This document shows positions 19,566 through 30,377 of a DNA stretch of 33,260 bases, piece by piece. The first letter of the stretch is position 1, and every line of letters begins with the position of its first letter. The notes below the pieces were generated by a model. That model saw only the letters and a program-made list of their open reading frames with translations, had not been told where the DNA came from and made no database searches. The DNA comes from Spirogloea muscicola. Its lineage: Eukaryota > Streptophyta > Zygnematophyceae > Spirogloeales > Spirogloeaceae. Where the stretch lies: contig WELB01000024.1 in assembly GCA_009602725.1 (NCBI GenBank), positions 133,173 to 166,432 of the forward strand, written 5' to 3'. Both the position numbers and the translations under genes were made by a program.

Positions 19566-22500
19566 ATGATCGAGCTGAAGGCTGCCGCGGCAGCTGCGCT
19601 GCTGCTCGCTCAGCGTTGGTACCTGGTCCAGGCTATCGTCATCGCAAAGAGTGACATCACCGAGTGCGTGGTGCAAGGCCCAAATGGAGAGGGGAACTCG
19701 CGGCAGGGAATCAGTCCAGCGCCGGCGCCTGCTCCCTCACATAGGCCGACGGGAAGGTCCAGTCCTAATTCTTCGATGGCGACCATGGACTGCCAGAAGA
19801 AGGTGGTTATCAGTATTACAGTCTCCAATGGCCAGGTATGTTGCAGCGAAAATCTCGTCGAGGGAAGAGTCCTCATGCGGCGATAATCGTCAATTTCAAT
19901 GTGGACATTCTTGGAGGTTTTCTTGGAAGCATAAGCAGCGGGGAAATGTCACCCGAGCTGCTTCTAATACGTTGAAAAGCATCACCCAAGATGCGGGTGA
20001 GCACCTGCGATGCATGCGCTGCCTGGATGCACAAGCCAATTCTGCAACATAGCCGCACTGAGGACTTTTGGTCGTTGACAGACGGAAGCAGCCCAAGCCT
20101 TGGAGGCCGTTGTCTCTTCCGTCCAAGATGGAAATGGGACCTCGCACAAGCTGGCAGAACCCCTCATGATCACCATAACCAAGTCTCCAGTGTACGCAGT
20201 CTACCCTCTTACTTACATTCAGGTGGGTAAGGATTTGCTCGGGCACAACGAAGAAATTCTTTCCAAGCAAGCTCTCTTGCTTCAGCAGCCATAAGCCGCT
20301 TGACTTGAGCATACCCTCAATCCGACAAGATAAATCTGCTATTACTCAAGGCAGACATACTCACTGAAGTCGAACAATGTAGCAGGCAAACATGCTCTGA
20401 AATATGTACAGTCGAAAGAAGCAAGTGACCTCTGCCTTGAGCAGACATGGCTGCGCCGCAGCACTTCGTGCGTGCTTCAATGGTGTGCTTGTGGAAGTGC
20501 ACGCCCTGGTCTGACCACGGTATCCCTGCAACTCTTCTGTGGCAGTCCTTCAATGGCAAGCCATATGAGGAGGTGGTACTAACAAAGCATTGCGATGATG
20601 GTGACTCAGCCAGCAAGCCCACCTGTGGGTGGTTCCTCGATCCAGATGGTTCTCATGTCTATGCTAGCCAGGTGAGTGTACTGATTATGCCTTTTCCGTA
20701 GTGGGAAGCATGTGATTGTAGAAGAGGCTCACTTACTCCACTGCAGATTTCAGTAATCCTGACCACAGGTCTGCAATTCAATAGGGATTTTGCATATGAC
20801 ATTTGGTAGTGTAATAATAGCTGACATAAGGCGTGGCATGACATTTGAAGTGCATGCGTTTCTTCAGCACTACTGTCTTTGACGCGTCCTTGGAAGTCAA
20901 AATTTCAGGGCTTTTGCTGTAAATGTGGGGCCGATAGTGCATTCGACCAGTCTATTTTGGGCTCCAGTGGTGGCAGTTACCGAGCGCACCTGGACTGTAG
21001 TCTTTGGAGCCAAGGTTTCTTGTCTTACATCTCCTAAGATTGTTTCAAACACACGAAAACCTCCTCTTAAGTAGCTGTGCATATGGTAAAGCGGATAGCA
21101 GAGCGGCGGTGTTAATCAAGGGAGAATGAGCTATGCTCAGCGAGTAGTCAGGCCATTATTACCTTTATTGAACGAGTGACATGATAGCAATTTTGCAGAT
21201 TTGTATGTTTTGCAGGTCTTTTCTTAGGTGGGATACCAGCTAGTGCCCACTGCCTTCGCTTCTCTAACACCTGGTAAGAAAACAGCGAAATCCAGATGTG
21301 GCACTTGCTCGGTTGGTGCTAAGTCATTTGCTGAGATATGAGTACAGTAATCGGTGCGTCACAGCAGCGTGTGCAATTTCTCAAGCTGCTTCAAGCACAT
21401 GAAGAGCTCCAAACATAAGTACAGGTCATGCTCATGTACAGGAGCCTGTGACATCTGTCCTTATCTTATGACGTACTATCTGCTAAGCAGCAGCATGCCT
21501 ATTGCCTCAAAGGTATCCGACTTATGAGATTGGCCCTGCTACACTGGAGTTCCAATTACAAATCACAACAGCGAAGGTTGACGACGAGAGAACATCAGCA
21601 GTATGTCCCTACAAACTTCCCCTGGTGTAATATTGTATTTGATGGTCGAGGGCTGGGCATGTGCTCCCTACATCAATATCCTGGTGCTGATCACAGATAT
21701 TGCCACTTGCCCGGCCTTCCCGACTCATTTGTCTTTCTCTCTTTATGTCCTCCAAGGAGGTGCTGACACTGAGTGCGAGCTCGCCAGTGGCCCTGAATAA
21801 GGACCGCACTATTAGCGCAACTCTTATCGGCGACTTCATCACCTACACGCAGCTTCCTGTCCTCGCATCATACTACCTCTCAGTCCCTCAGGTGAGGTGG
21901 CGCTTGATACACGAGCATGCAGCGCTTGCAACTGCCTGGAAGACCTATTCAAGCAGATGCTGACAATTACATCATCACATTCGCATCATCTCATACTTAG
22001 ACAGAAGATACTGGCAAAGCTAAATCATGGCCCCCATATTTTAGTACTTCGAACTGAGACAGCATGGCACACTGCCGCTACACAGATGGTGGGTGTCAGC
22101 CCTGGCAACCTAACTACGAGTGTGACTGGGTGGTTGCTTCTCGACAAGTCTGTCTATACTCTTGATGGTTCTGAATGTAACAAAGTCGGGAGCAGCTTTG
22201 CTGCCTTCCGTTATGAAGCGTCTCGATGTCAGAAGCAGGTTGGGAGCTGCCTGGCTAATCAGCTGGCGGACTACACTAAGGCAAGTATAACAACCTGCAA
22301 CGGCAAACCCTGGAGGTTTGTTGCCACCTTAATGGCGCTACATCATTGCATGTTACTCGACGTTGGCTCTGCAGGCTGATGCCGATAGGGTAAGCCGGGG
22401 AGGTACCCCGCTGTATGCCCTCACAGCCATGGGAGCAGTGTCGCCATACATTGCTGTAAGTGGGCTGGTCCACCACCATTTAGGCTTGACGTATGTAGAA

Positions 22501-24795
22501 GCTTGTGTACAGCCTTCTGGGCCGCCGATTGTCGATCCTGCCGTGCAAATCAAGCGGTGGCTTTATCAGGGCCTCCTGATCAGCAAGGATCTGCCCTCAC
22601 CGTGTTGTGATTTCCATTTGTGTACCAGGGTGATGGTAACCTCAGCATAGCAATAGTAGTGGATCAAATATTGAACTCCCTAGTCACTTTGGAACTCAAC
22701 GCCGATAACATCACTTACCTTGTCAACAAGTACGTAAGAAAGAAGTTCTAGACCATCAGTGTGCTGTTATGCCTCCTTCATTTTGCAATGATAAAGCTGA
22801 TATTATTTCACAGCCTGCTTATGACTTGCTAGTTCTCGTCACCTGGGCTTGGCTGCAGATCTCCCGGTCAGATACTCAATGCAACGCTCCCAGATTTTGA
22901 GGCACTCTCTAGCTCCGGGAAGATGATCGTCCTTGTTCGCAATACAGGAAGCATTGTGGCTGACTACATCGTCTCTGTACGTCTTACTCGTTGATGGCAG
23001 CCTCATGCTAGAACAATTACAACCACGACCATGCAATACATATATGCCTGTCTAGCCACATGTGTTAAGCTACACCTGTTTATATCATAGTTTTCTAGCT
23101 ACATCAAACTTCGCTGCTGGGTCATCAGATTCTGATTAAGCTGCAACCTAAGTATCATAAGTGACCAGCCCCACCATCCAAGGCAGCAGAGCTGATAAGA
23201 TGCTGTCCACGTTCTTGCACCTAAACCAGGGTGGTGTTTGTTTTACAGATTCAAAATTGCTCTGAAGGGATTGCTCCAGTTCTTGTGAGTATCACCAACT
23301 AACTCGACGGCTTGAAGCGGTTCTGCAGATCTGCCTGTAGAAAGTCAGGTTCATGAAAATATTGTTCACTGCAACATCGGTGTCGCCTGCGAGGCACTCA
23401 ACACCGATCTTCCTGACTTCTTCTTCCGTTGTTGTGCTTCTCATCATCAAGGCACAAGAGACTTCAGTTTTGCCACAAACGACCAAGACTCTCTTATTTG
23501 ATATAAAGACTCAGGATGGACGGGAGGCTGTGCGCCAATGCCTTGGTGAGTGCCGAGCAAGCACTGCAAACTGCACCACTTGATCACCATGAATGCTTGC
23601 TGGGTTATACAGTATAAGAAGTAGGAAATATGTCCAACCTCACCAATCCAGCCAACAGCCTCACCAGTGTCCTGCCAAGTTAGTGCCACACAAGGCATGC
23701 AGCAGCAGTGTACACCACTTTCTACAAAATGTGGTGCTCACGAATGATTATGTCATGAAGTCCAAGAGATGAGGCTGCTGAAGGCTACTTCATAACCTCT
23801 AGGACCTGTGCGTTGTACAGTCAAACTCTATGATTCCACCAACCTCCTCATTGACACGCACAACATCACATTTCACACAAATGCAACAGTGGACATGCGT
23901 GGCAGCCAGGTCTCAATCCATTCACAATATCCCCGTGCTTTGCCAAGCAGTGCTGTGGTATGGTTGGGTTGCTGCTTTGTCACTACAGTGACAGCCTGCC
24001 CGGCTGTGAGTAGGGAGGACAATCGGATGGAACGCGACTGCACAACACCACCTCATTCTCCATCCACAAGTCATCCTGCCAGTGAGTATCAGGGGTTTGC
24101 CATACCATCTTGAATGTTCCCCGCGGCATGCTGACTGTGGCGTATCTCGCATGCTGGAGAGGCTGTTATCATAGAGCAAAATCTATGCTGAGGTCAGACG
24201 CTGCCTTGCCAACACCTGTCTCTCCTAATTGCTGAATGCTATTTGCAGCAATTGCCCTCTCATTTTCAATGTGGCCTGCCTGGTGGCCAACCACTGCTGG
24301 GTTAGCGTGGGCAAGCTGGTTGGGAGCTTGCTGGGTGTCCTTGCAGTTGGAGCTTTAGGTGAGATACAGTATGGAACCCACATGAGATCCCTGTGAAGTA
24401 ATCACACCAGGCTCATAAGTTGGGAGACAAGGTTTAGGGTTCAGTCTCACTCCGCCAAAACGACTTCACGATGATGATCATGGACACTATCAAGGCTCCT
24501 AGTGCGCTGAGAGACACCAATCAGGCTCCTCCACGTGACAAGCTCGGCCCTCTTCGCTGTTTAGACCAGGAATGCGCGCCGGCAGTCTCCACTAGAGTGG
24601 CAAATGGACAAATCCATGACACATCAGCGTTTGTGTGCAGTAATTCTGGCGTTTTGTCTGCTGCACAATGCTGGACTGCTTGGTCCGCTGGTTGTTTCGG
24701 CAGCCACAGGTTGTGGCCTGTTCAACCGAGCGCGGGTGGCACGCAAGTCAAAGGCTGCGGACAAAAGGTCCAGCGAAGCAGCTGCTGCAAACTAG
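19566..24795 (+). CDS. HAP2: HAP2/GCS1 gamete membrane fusion protein (18 exons, about 715 aa)
   Basis: Single-pass gamete-surface protein that drives membrane merger at fertilisation. Exons: 19566-19835, 19939-19996, 20092-20222, 20546-20671, 20909-21014, 21216-21273, 21513-21600, 21757-21891, 22086-22280, 22375-22455, 22629-22729, 22859-22976, 23249-23284, 23341-23545, 23803-23909, 24014-24081, 24249-24358, 24641-24795; phases match throughout. The start gives a signal peptide (Ala/Leu core, then AIVIAKSDITEC). Family blocks in order: CQKKVVISITVSNGQ; ITITKSPVYAVYPLTYIQ; PTCGWFLDPDGSHVY; Cys-rich GFCCKCGADSAF (about residues 196-207); SAHCLRFSNTWYPTYEIG; TLIGDFITYTQLP; LLLDKSVYTLDGSECNKVG; SPGQILNATLPDFEAL; RCTVKLYDSTNLL. 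A Cys-rich stem (SSCHNCPLIFNVACLV) leads to one hydrophobic segment at about residues 651-672 and a short basic tail (RARVARKSKAADKR). Intron 9 has a GC donor (AAG|GCAAGT). Exons 2 and 3 are the least certain. The layout resembles Chlamydomonas HAP2, but the tail is much shorter. Apparently intact. Confidence 0.92.
22281..22374 (+). other. GC-AG intron (HAP2 intron 9)
   Basis: The donor reads AAG|GCAAGT, the textbook strong context for the minor U2-type GC-AG class, and the acceptor reads CTCTGCAG. Both flanking exons are phase 0 and join ...QLADYTK to ADADRVSRGG, agreeing with the family alignment. Confidence 0.75.
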
Positions 24796-25194
24796 TCCGC
24801 CAACTTAGCAGGGAAGACATCAGCCCAGAGGTAAAGTAGCTTACTCCAAGTGATGTAAGTGGAGCTTACTCCAATGTGCAGTATGGAAGGTCCATCAGGG
24901 CCCAGCCAATACACAGGTCTGACATTTTCTTTTTCATTGCTACTCCATGCTTTCGCTTCATTCTTTACCTCCGTTAGTCCTACTCTTGCCATATTGAAGA
25001 GTGCACCTAAGTGGCCACTCTCCTTGAGCAATCTCCACGCATTCTTTGGTAAAGGCTTCCTCTTCCTGACACAGTCTGACTACCTGCATGACTCGAATTT
25101 TGTCCTATTGTGCTCAATAGATAGACTCTTGATATCCCTGTTGAGTACATAATCAAATCGAAAAATATGATTTGTAGGCCAGCAAACTGTAGTA
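24796..25194. other. Convergent intergenic region between HAP2 and SEX4
   Basis: About 400 bp between two stop codons on opposite strands. Presumably overlapping or adjacent 3' untranslated regions; no other feature was recognised. Confidence 0.45.
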
Positions 25195-28100
25195 TCAGTT
25201 ACTGATGGAGGCAGCAAGCTCATCCAGCCGTCTGCGGAGGAGCTCGCGATCCTTGTCTGTGAGCTTCGCATCCTCTTGCATCAGCCGCTTGCGCATTGCG
25301 TACGATTCGCTGCCCATGCTGGTCCCAACAACCTGCAATTAGCAGATGTGGGGTGCGTTTAGGGGGCCTGTAACAAGCTGATCGCCAGCTCAATAGAATG
25401 AGGCATGAATACATACGTGAAACTAACATTGCTTGAGAGACAGAAGGCATGCACAGGGTACTAGCGCAGAGTGTCATGATGAAGCCTGCAAACTGCTAAA
25501 AGTATATACTATGAAACTGTAGTTGAAGGAGTAGCTTATCATCTCCAACCTCAATGTAGTTGTTTACATTCCCGCTCTTGTCTGCGGGTGTCAGTGGAGC
25601 GTTCGGATTGTATGTCCAATTGCCATCAACAACATACTTGTACTGGTAACGTCCAAACTGTCAAATAAAACCCATGCCTAATCATTCTGGGCACTGAAGC
25701 GCCAGTAAGGCTTGGGATCACACACAGACTGTATCAGACACTCAAAGTCATGCTCAATAATGGTCACCTTCTCAGATTGTTCTCCTTTACATCCTTCATG
25801 ACATGTGCAGCCTAGTCGAAGTGTAAGCTGTGCAGCAGTGCATGGGCATCTTACAGGTAGCTCACGCTCCAGGACCCATCGCTGCAGCTTCGTGTCGTAT
25901 TCAAGCGGAACCTTCTGTGAGGCCAAGAGACGGGCTTAAGAGTGTGCATGCATCACCAAGTTGCAAAACTGAGTGGCCGCCGGGCACAATGATTTGCAGT
26001 CGACACAGGACTCACATTGAACCAGCCTACGTCGAGGCCAGCAATTTCAACTTGGTTTGCCGAGCCCCCTTGCCGCCACTGCAGCCTGACCAGCTCTCTC
26101 TCGTGACCAGTCAACTGCACATTTGTCCCTTCAAGTTATTCAGCCACTGCATGGGAAGTCTCAATACCAGTGCATAGAACTAGCACCTGAAACATGCAAC
26201 AAATGGCACATGAGGCATATGCAAGCCGATACCAGAATATGCAGTGAGTGCATATTTCGTGTGCAGAGCTGCTCTTTGTGATGGTCGCCTTACTAGATCG
26301 ACAGTGGCACTGCGAATGGCCTCCAGCTTAGGGCTGCAGCGCCGAACTTTCTACTTCCACACAGAAGCCACTTACAACAGACACTTCAGAGACGAAGCCT
26401 CAGACCTCTAGAGTAGTGAGCTCATATGTTAGAAAGTTGTTGCAGGTGCAGAGCGTTGTCAGAGCAATGTACAGCATCTGTGGCTAACACCAAGTCTCTT
26501 CTGGGAGGTAGAATGACCTCCAAGATTCAGTATGACCTTGTCATCTGTGCGTGGGAAGGACAATTGTCTGCTTGGTGGTGAGGATATATAGCTACCTGAA
26601 GATCAGCATTCACCTCCAGCAAGTCATATCCTCGCAACCAAGTCATATAGGCTAGCTGCATGACCATGAGGAAAGTTTGAGACATCAAGCACACGGAAAT
26701 CATCACAGCCAAGCATGCTATATCCTTGCTGTACCCTTGCTAAATTTATGAACCATTTGATCAGTCAAACTCCTTCTAGTTTCTTAATGCCTATCACCTA
26801 CAAGGACCAGATAATGTAGGTCATCAACAGACCGCAACAGCAGGCGCTCGTCCAAGTCCAGCTGTGCAGTGCACATATGCATTCCCGCCTCGTTCTTGGA
26901 AGGCTCGATGTAGCTTTGCAACAGCAGTGGGCAGCTCCCTTCTCAGGCTGAAGGGGTCAAAGTCCCTACGAGCCCGCAAGAGATACTAAATGAGCTCAGA
27001 TGCAAGTGGTACGCCTATATATCCCCATCACAGCGTAACTACAGTGCCAATCCTGAAGCCTCTTTACTCCTCTCATGTCAAGACTCTAGCTCTTGTTCAG
27101 CCAACTCAGTGTGTTCCAAATTTGAATACCTTATTCCCGATCTCACATGCTCGATGTCACCTCTTTCGGCTGCCCTAGCCTGAATGGCAGCCAGGTCCAG
27201 ATTGAAATATCTGTCACCAACAAGCACTGAAGGTCACTTGCATAACGGTGATGAGACAACAGAGTCTTTGCATGCCCAATGAAGCGTCATGTGATCTGCG
27301 CAAGGCCAGGTCAGCTATGCTTGCGTCCTTGAGTTGGCTCAGTTGATGCTAACCCAGCTTGCATGAGGTGACGGAATGCCTACTGTAGGTCTTGCTCTTG
27401 CTGGAGACACAGGATGGTGCTCACTCCAGCACTGTCACGGAGATGATCAACATCGTCTGGCTTCTGCAAAGATTGTAGTAAGAGCCCAAGTCATCAGAGA
27501 GAGTCTGCAGCAAGCAAACAACAGTTGCCATCCAATGTATCAGATCTCAAAAGGTCACGCTTTGTAAGAAGGGTCATTCTCTGAAGCTCACCTGCGGGCA
27601 GGAGCCGACAATGAGATCTGGTAGAAGATAGGAGTAGTTCATCCCCAACTCATGCCTGTAGACAAGAGCTGCAGCAAAGAAGAACGCACCGTCTCCTCCA
27701 AAGTAAGATAACTCTGGGCCCAAAGCGCTTCCTGCTCTCATTGTCATGACCACATTCATCCTGACTATGCTACAGGACAGCTCTCATACTACTGGAGAGC
27801 AATATGAAGCACATTCATCCCTGAAACATGCCACAGGTCAGCTCTCCTACTAAGACATGTCTTGCTCACAGACCTGCATCGCCCATCGCTTGCTGCATTG
27901 TGGAGGAGTACTCCTTGGCCTTCTGCTCATCGTCCTGCCTGGTGCCCTCCGCTTCTTTCCGCTGAGCAAGGGGCCGTACACAGCCACCGACTGCTTCCAT
28001 GGTCAATGCGGAGGACCTTAAGGTGGCTCCCTCCGACGTTGCAATCCAGGTCCCCATGTGGAGCGGGCAGACCAGCCGGGCGGACTGCCTGGGACCTGTC

Positions 28101-28585
28101 AAGCGGGACGACGAGCCAGGTGTCCCACAGGCCCGAGTGCGGCCAGCGAGCCCAGGAGCTGGCATCGCACCTCAGCCTCCACGCGATCCGCCCAGATGAT
28201 GCCGTCCTTGACGCCCTGCTGCGCCACCGCGTCCGCCCGCACGACCAAGGCCCCGCCGCGCGAGCCGGGCGCTGCCGGATCTCCGCGAGCTCGGCCGCCG
28301 CGGAGGGGGCCGCCACGGAGGAGCACGTGGCCAGTGCGGAGCACAAGCCAGTGGGCCTTCGTCGCAGGACCGTTCGCCGCGGCGCTCGCCTGACGGCATG
28401 CCGCTCCGCCAGCGAGCCTGTCGGCCGCCAAGCAGGAGCTCTCGGCCGTGTGAGTGCCGTGCTGCGGCGAGCTCAAGCTACTAGGCACGCGCAAAGGCCA
28501 GTCGCCGCCGCGGGCGTCGCGGCGGCCGCAGCTCGCGCGGCGTCCGCCGGCACTCACTCTCGCCTCGCGCCAAGGCAGCGGAGTC

Positions 28586-28618
<33 letters not shown>

Positions 28619-28644
28619 AAACGCCGCCGCCCGCGGCGGCCATG
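25195..28644 (-). CDS. SEX4: SEX4-type phosphoglucan phosphatase (DSP + CBM48), at least 12 exons
   Basis: Removes phosphate from starch glucans in the plastid so that amylases can act. Minus-strand exons: 27961-27874, 27668-27592, 27463-27384, 27210-27147, 26985-26833, 26655-26596, 26350-26294, 26114-26016, 25914-25855, 25657-25550 and 25332-25195, all phase-consistent (327 aa). Blocks: [68 protein letters not shown] with the general-acid Asp; [14 protein letters not shown], the glucan-phosphatase loop with catalytic Cys at 26868-26866; [22 protein letters not shown]. Then the CBM48: [49 protein letters not shown]. The tail [20 protein letters not shown] is helical. Domain order is that of SEX4. 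The first exon lies in GC-rich 28129-28644, where G/C-ending codons mark pieces in different frames (for example [20 protein letters not shown]), so transit peptide, start and that exon's frame are unresolved. The ATG at 28644 is only a guess. Confidence 0.88.
28588..28618 (+). repeat. GCC trinucleotide microsatellite
   Basis: Perfect run of about ten GCC units in the 5' GC-rich zone of the minus-strand SEX4 gene; it reads as poly-Gly, poly-Ala or poly-Arg depending on frame. Length changes here would shift any reading frame crossing it only if not in units of three. Confidence 0.9.
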
Positions 28645-29231
28645 GCGGTCCGGCGGGCTTCCAGCCGAGACGCGGCCGCCGAGGAATCGCGGCCTGATTC
28701 TGCCAAGTGGCCTCTGGTGAGGCGGGCCGGGCTGGCCGCGACGTCAAAAGAGAGAAGGCGCGCGGTGCGCATGAAATTGAAAGGGAGGCCAACTCTAGCC
28801 TCACAAATGTCATTTTAACTGGGTAGTGAGCTGGCTAAGGGGGGACACTAATATCCCCGAATGAGCACATGCATATCTGACAAGCTATACTGAGGAGCCA
28901 AACCACCCCCACGGAAGCCATTAGCCTGGGCTAATGCACGACCGGCACGCTGGTGGATCGCGAGTGCCTGAGAGCGCTGCAGACTCAACGATAACCGCAT
29001 TCTAAAGCATGCAACTATGGCTTGCGGGACGCTAGAATGGCCTAAGCTACCTGCCCGACTACGTCGGCGGGCATTGACATGCAGTGCCAGGCGATGGAGG
29101 AGGGCAGACCACTTCGTTCTATAGCCGCCGTAGATGTCCATGGCGCATGGGACGAAGTGGTCGCCCCGGGGGTGGTCACTATAGTGCCTCTCCTTCTTCC
29201 TCTCCGCATGATGTGTCGCCCAACCTGGCAC

Positions 29232-29750
29232 AGTCGGTGTGGGTGCCTCTGGTTGGAAAAAGGAACGAGATGCGGCTGCTGATATTGGTCGAGCAGCTGT
29301 GAAAGCCAGCCAGAGACGTCGGAGAGACGGACGACGACGGCCAGAGCGGCCACGTAAAAGGCAAGCAAGCCCATGTTCCTGCGACGAAGGCACGCCAGGC
29401 CCGAGCACGACTGCAGGCCGCCTGCTGCTGCGTCCACCCCGCTCGGCACGCCGCGCACGCAGAGGCAGCACGGAGAGGCCGCCGGCCGAGGCCCGGATGC
29501 CGAACGGCGGGCGGCACCACCCCCCCCCACCAGCCGCAGCTCGCTCATGTTGCTGGTGCAGAGCATGGGCCAAGCGAGCTGCGGACACACCGACTTGCGG
29601 CTGCGCAAGACCCAGAGACACGCGCCGGCAGACCCATCTCGGCTGGAAAGCCCATCCTCGCACGTCGTGTACAGCCTAGCCTGGCGTTGCCTCCAGTGAG
29701 ATGCGGGGACCTAAGCAATCATGTGTCAGACTGCAGCTGATGGGCTGTGA
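29232..29750. other. GC-rich insertion inside retroelement copy 3
   Basis: About 500 bp absent from copy 2. It is GC-rich with a C-run at 29520-29530. A minus-strand frame contains a hydrophobic piece (LLAFYVAALAVVV) but no recognisable family, and no terminal repeats were seen. It could be an inserted fragment of a host first exon or an unknown non-autonomous element. Confidence 0.4.
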
Positions 29751-29983
29751 TCACCACGCCGGCAGTCCAAGTAGTGCTGCACCTGCTTTTTTTTCGCAAC
29801 ACCCACCGCGCGACCAGCACTGGAGGTCGACGCTGGGCCTTTACACGCTTGGGGACAACCACGTCAAGTGATGCACGCATTCCGCGGCCAGTTGTGCCCC
29901 CACAAAGACAAATGCAGCGTGATATTGCCCCTGAGCGTCCGTGGTGATGGGCACCATATCCTTACCTCTACATATTACACGGC

Positions 29984-30017
29984 AGCCCATGTCTCGCATT
30001 AGCCCATGTCTCGCATC
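29984..30017 (+). repeat. 17-bp tandem duplication
   Basis: Two adjacent copies of AGCCCATGTCTCGCAT plus T or C. It lies within the retroelement coding remnant of copy 3 and shifts its frame by two. Confidence 0.85.
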
Positions 30018-30377
30018 AACACCGCCAGAGGTAAGTCGGAGGAGGTGATTGCACCAGGTCAGGGCAAGAGTCGGGGATGGGGAGCTCGGTGGAACCATAG
30101 CAGGACTACCCGCACGAGGAAGCAGGAGACTTGTGGCAGCTTGCAGCGGGGGTGTCCACGAGCCAAGTCTTAGCGCAATGGCCGGATTGAGGTGCAAGAG
30201 TCCGCCTGGTGACTGTGGCATGCCTTTGCTGGACCTCGTCTGCTCGTACGACTTGACTCGGGGCTGCGAACGAGCGAGGCACAGCCGCACAGGCACCAGT
30301 CCAGCCACAAAGAGTGGGTCCCGAGGTTGGGCCCACAGCGCAGAGGCGGATCATGCACCTTGAGACGGCGTGGGGCG

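Larger units (their letters stand above)
28848..30057 (-). mobile_element. RLE-type retroelement 3' part, copy 3 (diverged, interrupted)
   Basis: Minus strand, in two blocks. The 5' block at about 30057-29750 reads CNHLLRL, then LMRDMGCRVICRGKDMVPIT, FVFVGAQ and, one frame over, SLDVVVPKRVKA, matching HNLLRD, LMRDAG, IMPIPTDAQ and the LD-V-V strand of copy 2. The 3' block at 29231-28848 reads VPGWATHHAERKKERHYSDH, CAMDIYGGY, RMRLSLSLQRSQALAIHQRA and SDMHVLIRGY, stop at 28848-28850. About 500 bp (29232-29750) with no counterpart in copy 2 separates them. A 17-bp tandem duplication at 29984-30017 breaks the frame near the start. The 3' UTR does not match copies 1 and 2, so this is an older or different subfamily. 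The 3' end is about 200 bp upstream of the putative SEX4 start. Confidence 0.68.

Noticed and set aside
27862-28818. 318-codon plus-strand open frame
   Set aside because: No motif; it lies opposite the SEX4 first exons and its length follows from high GC.
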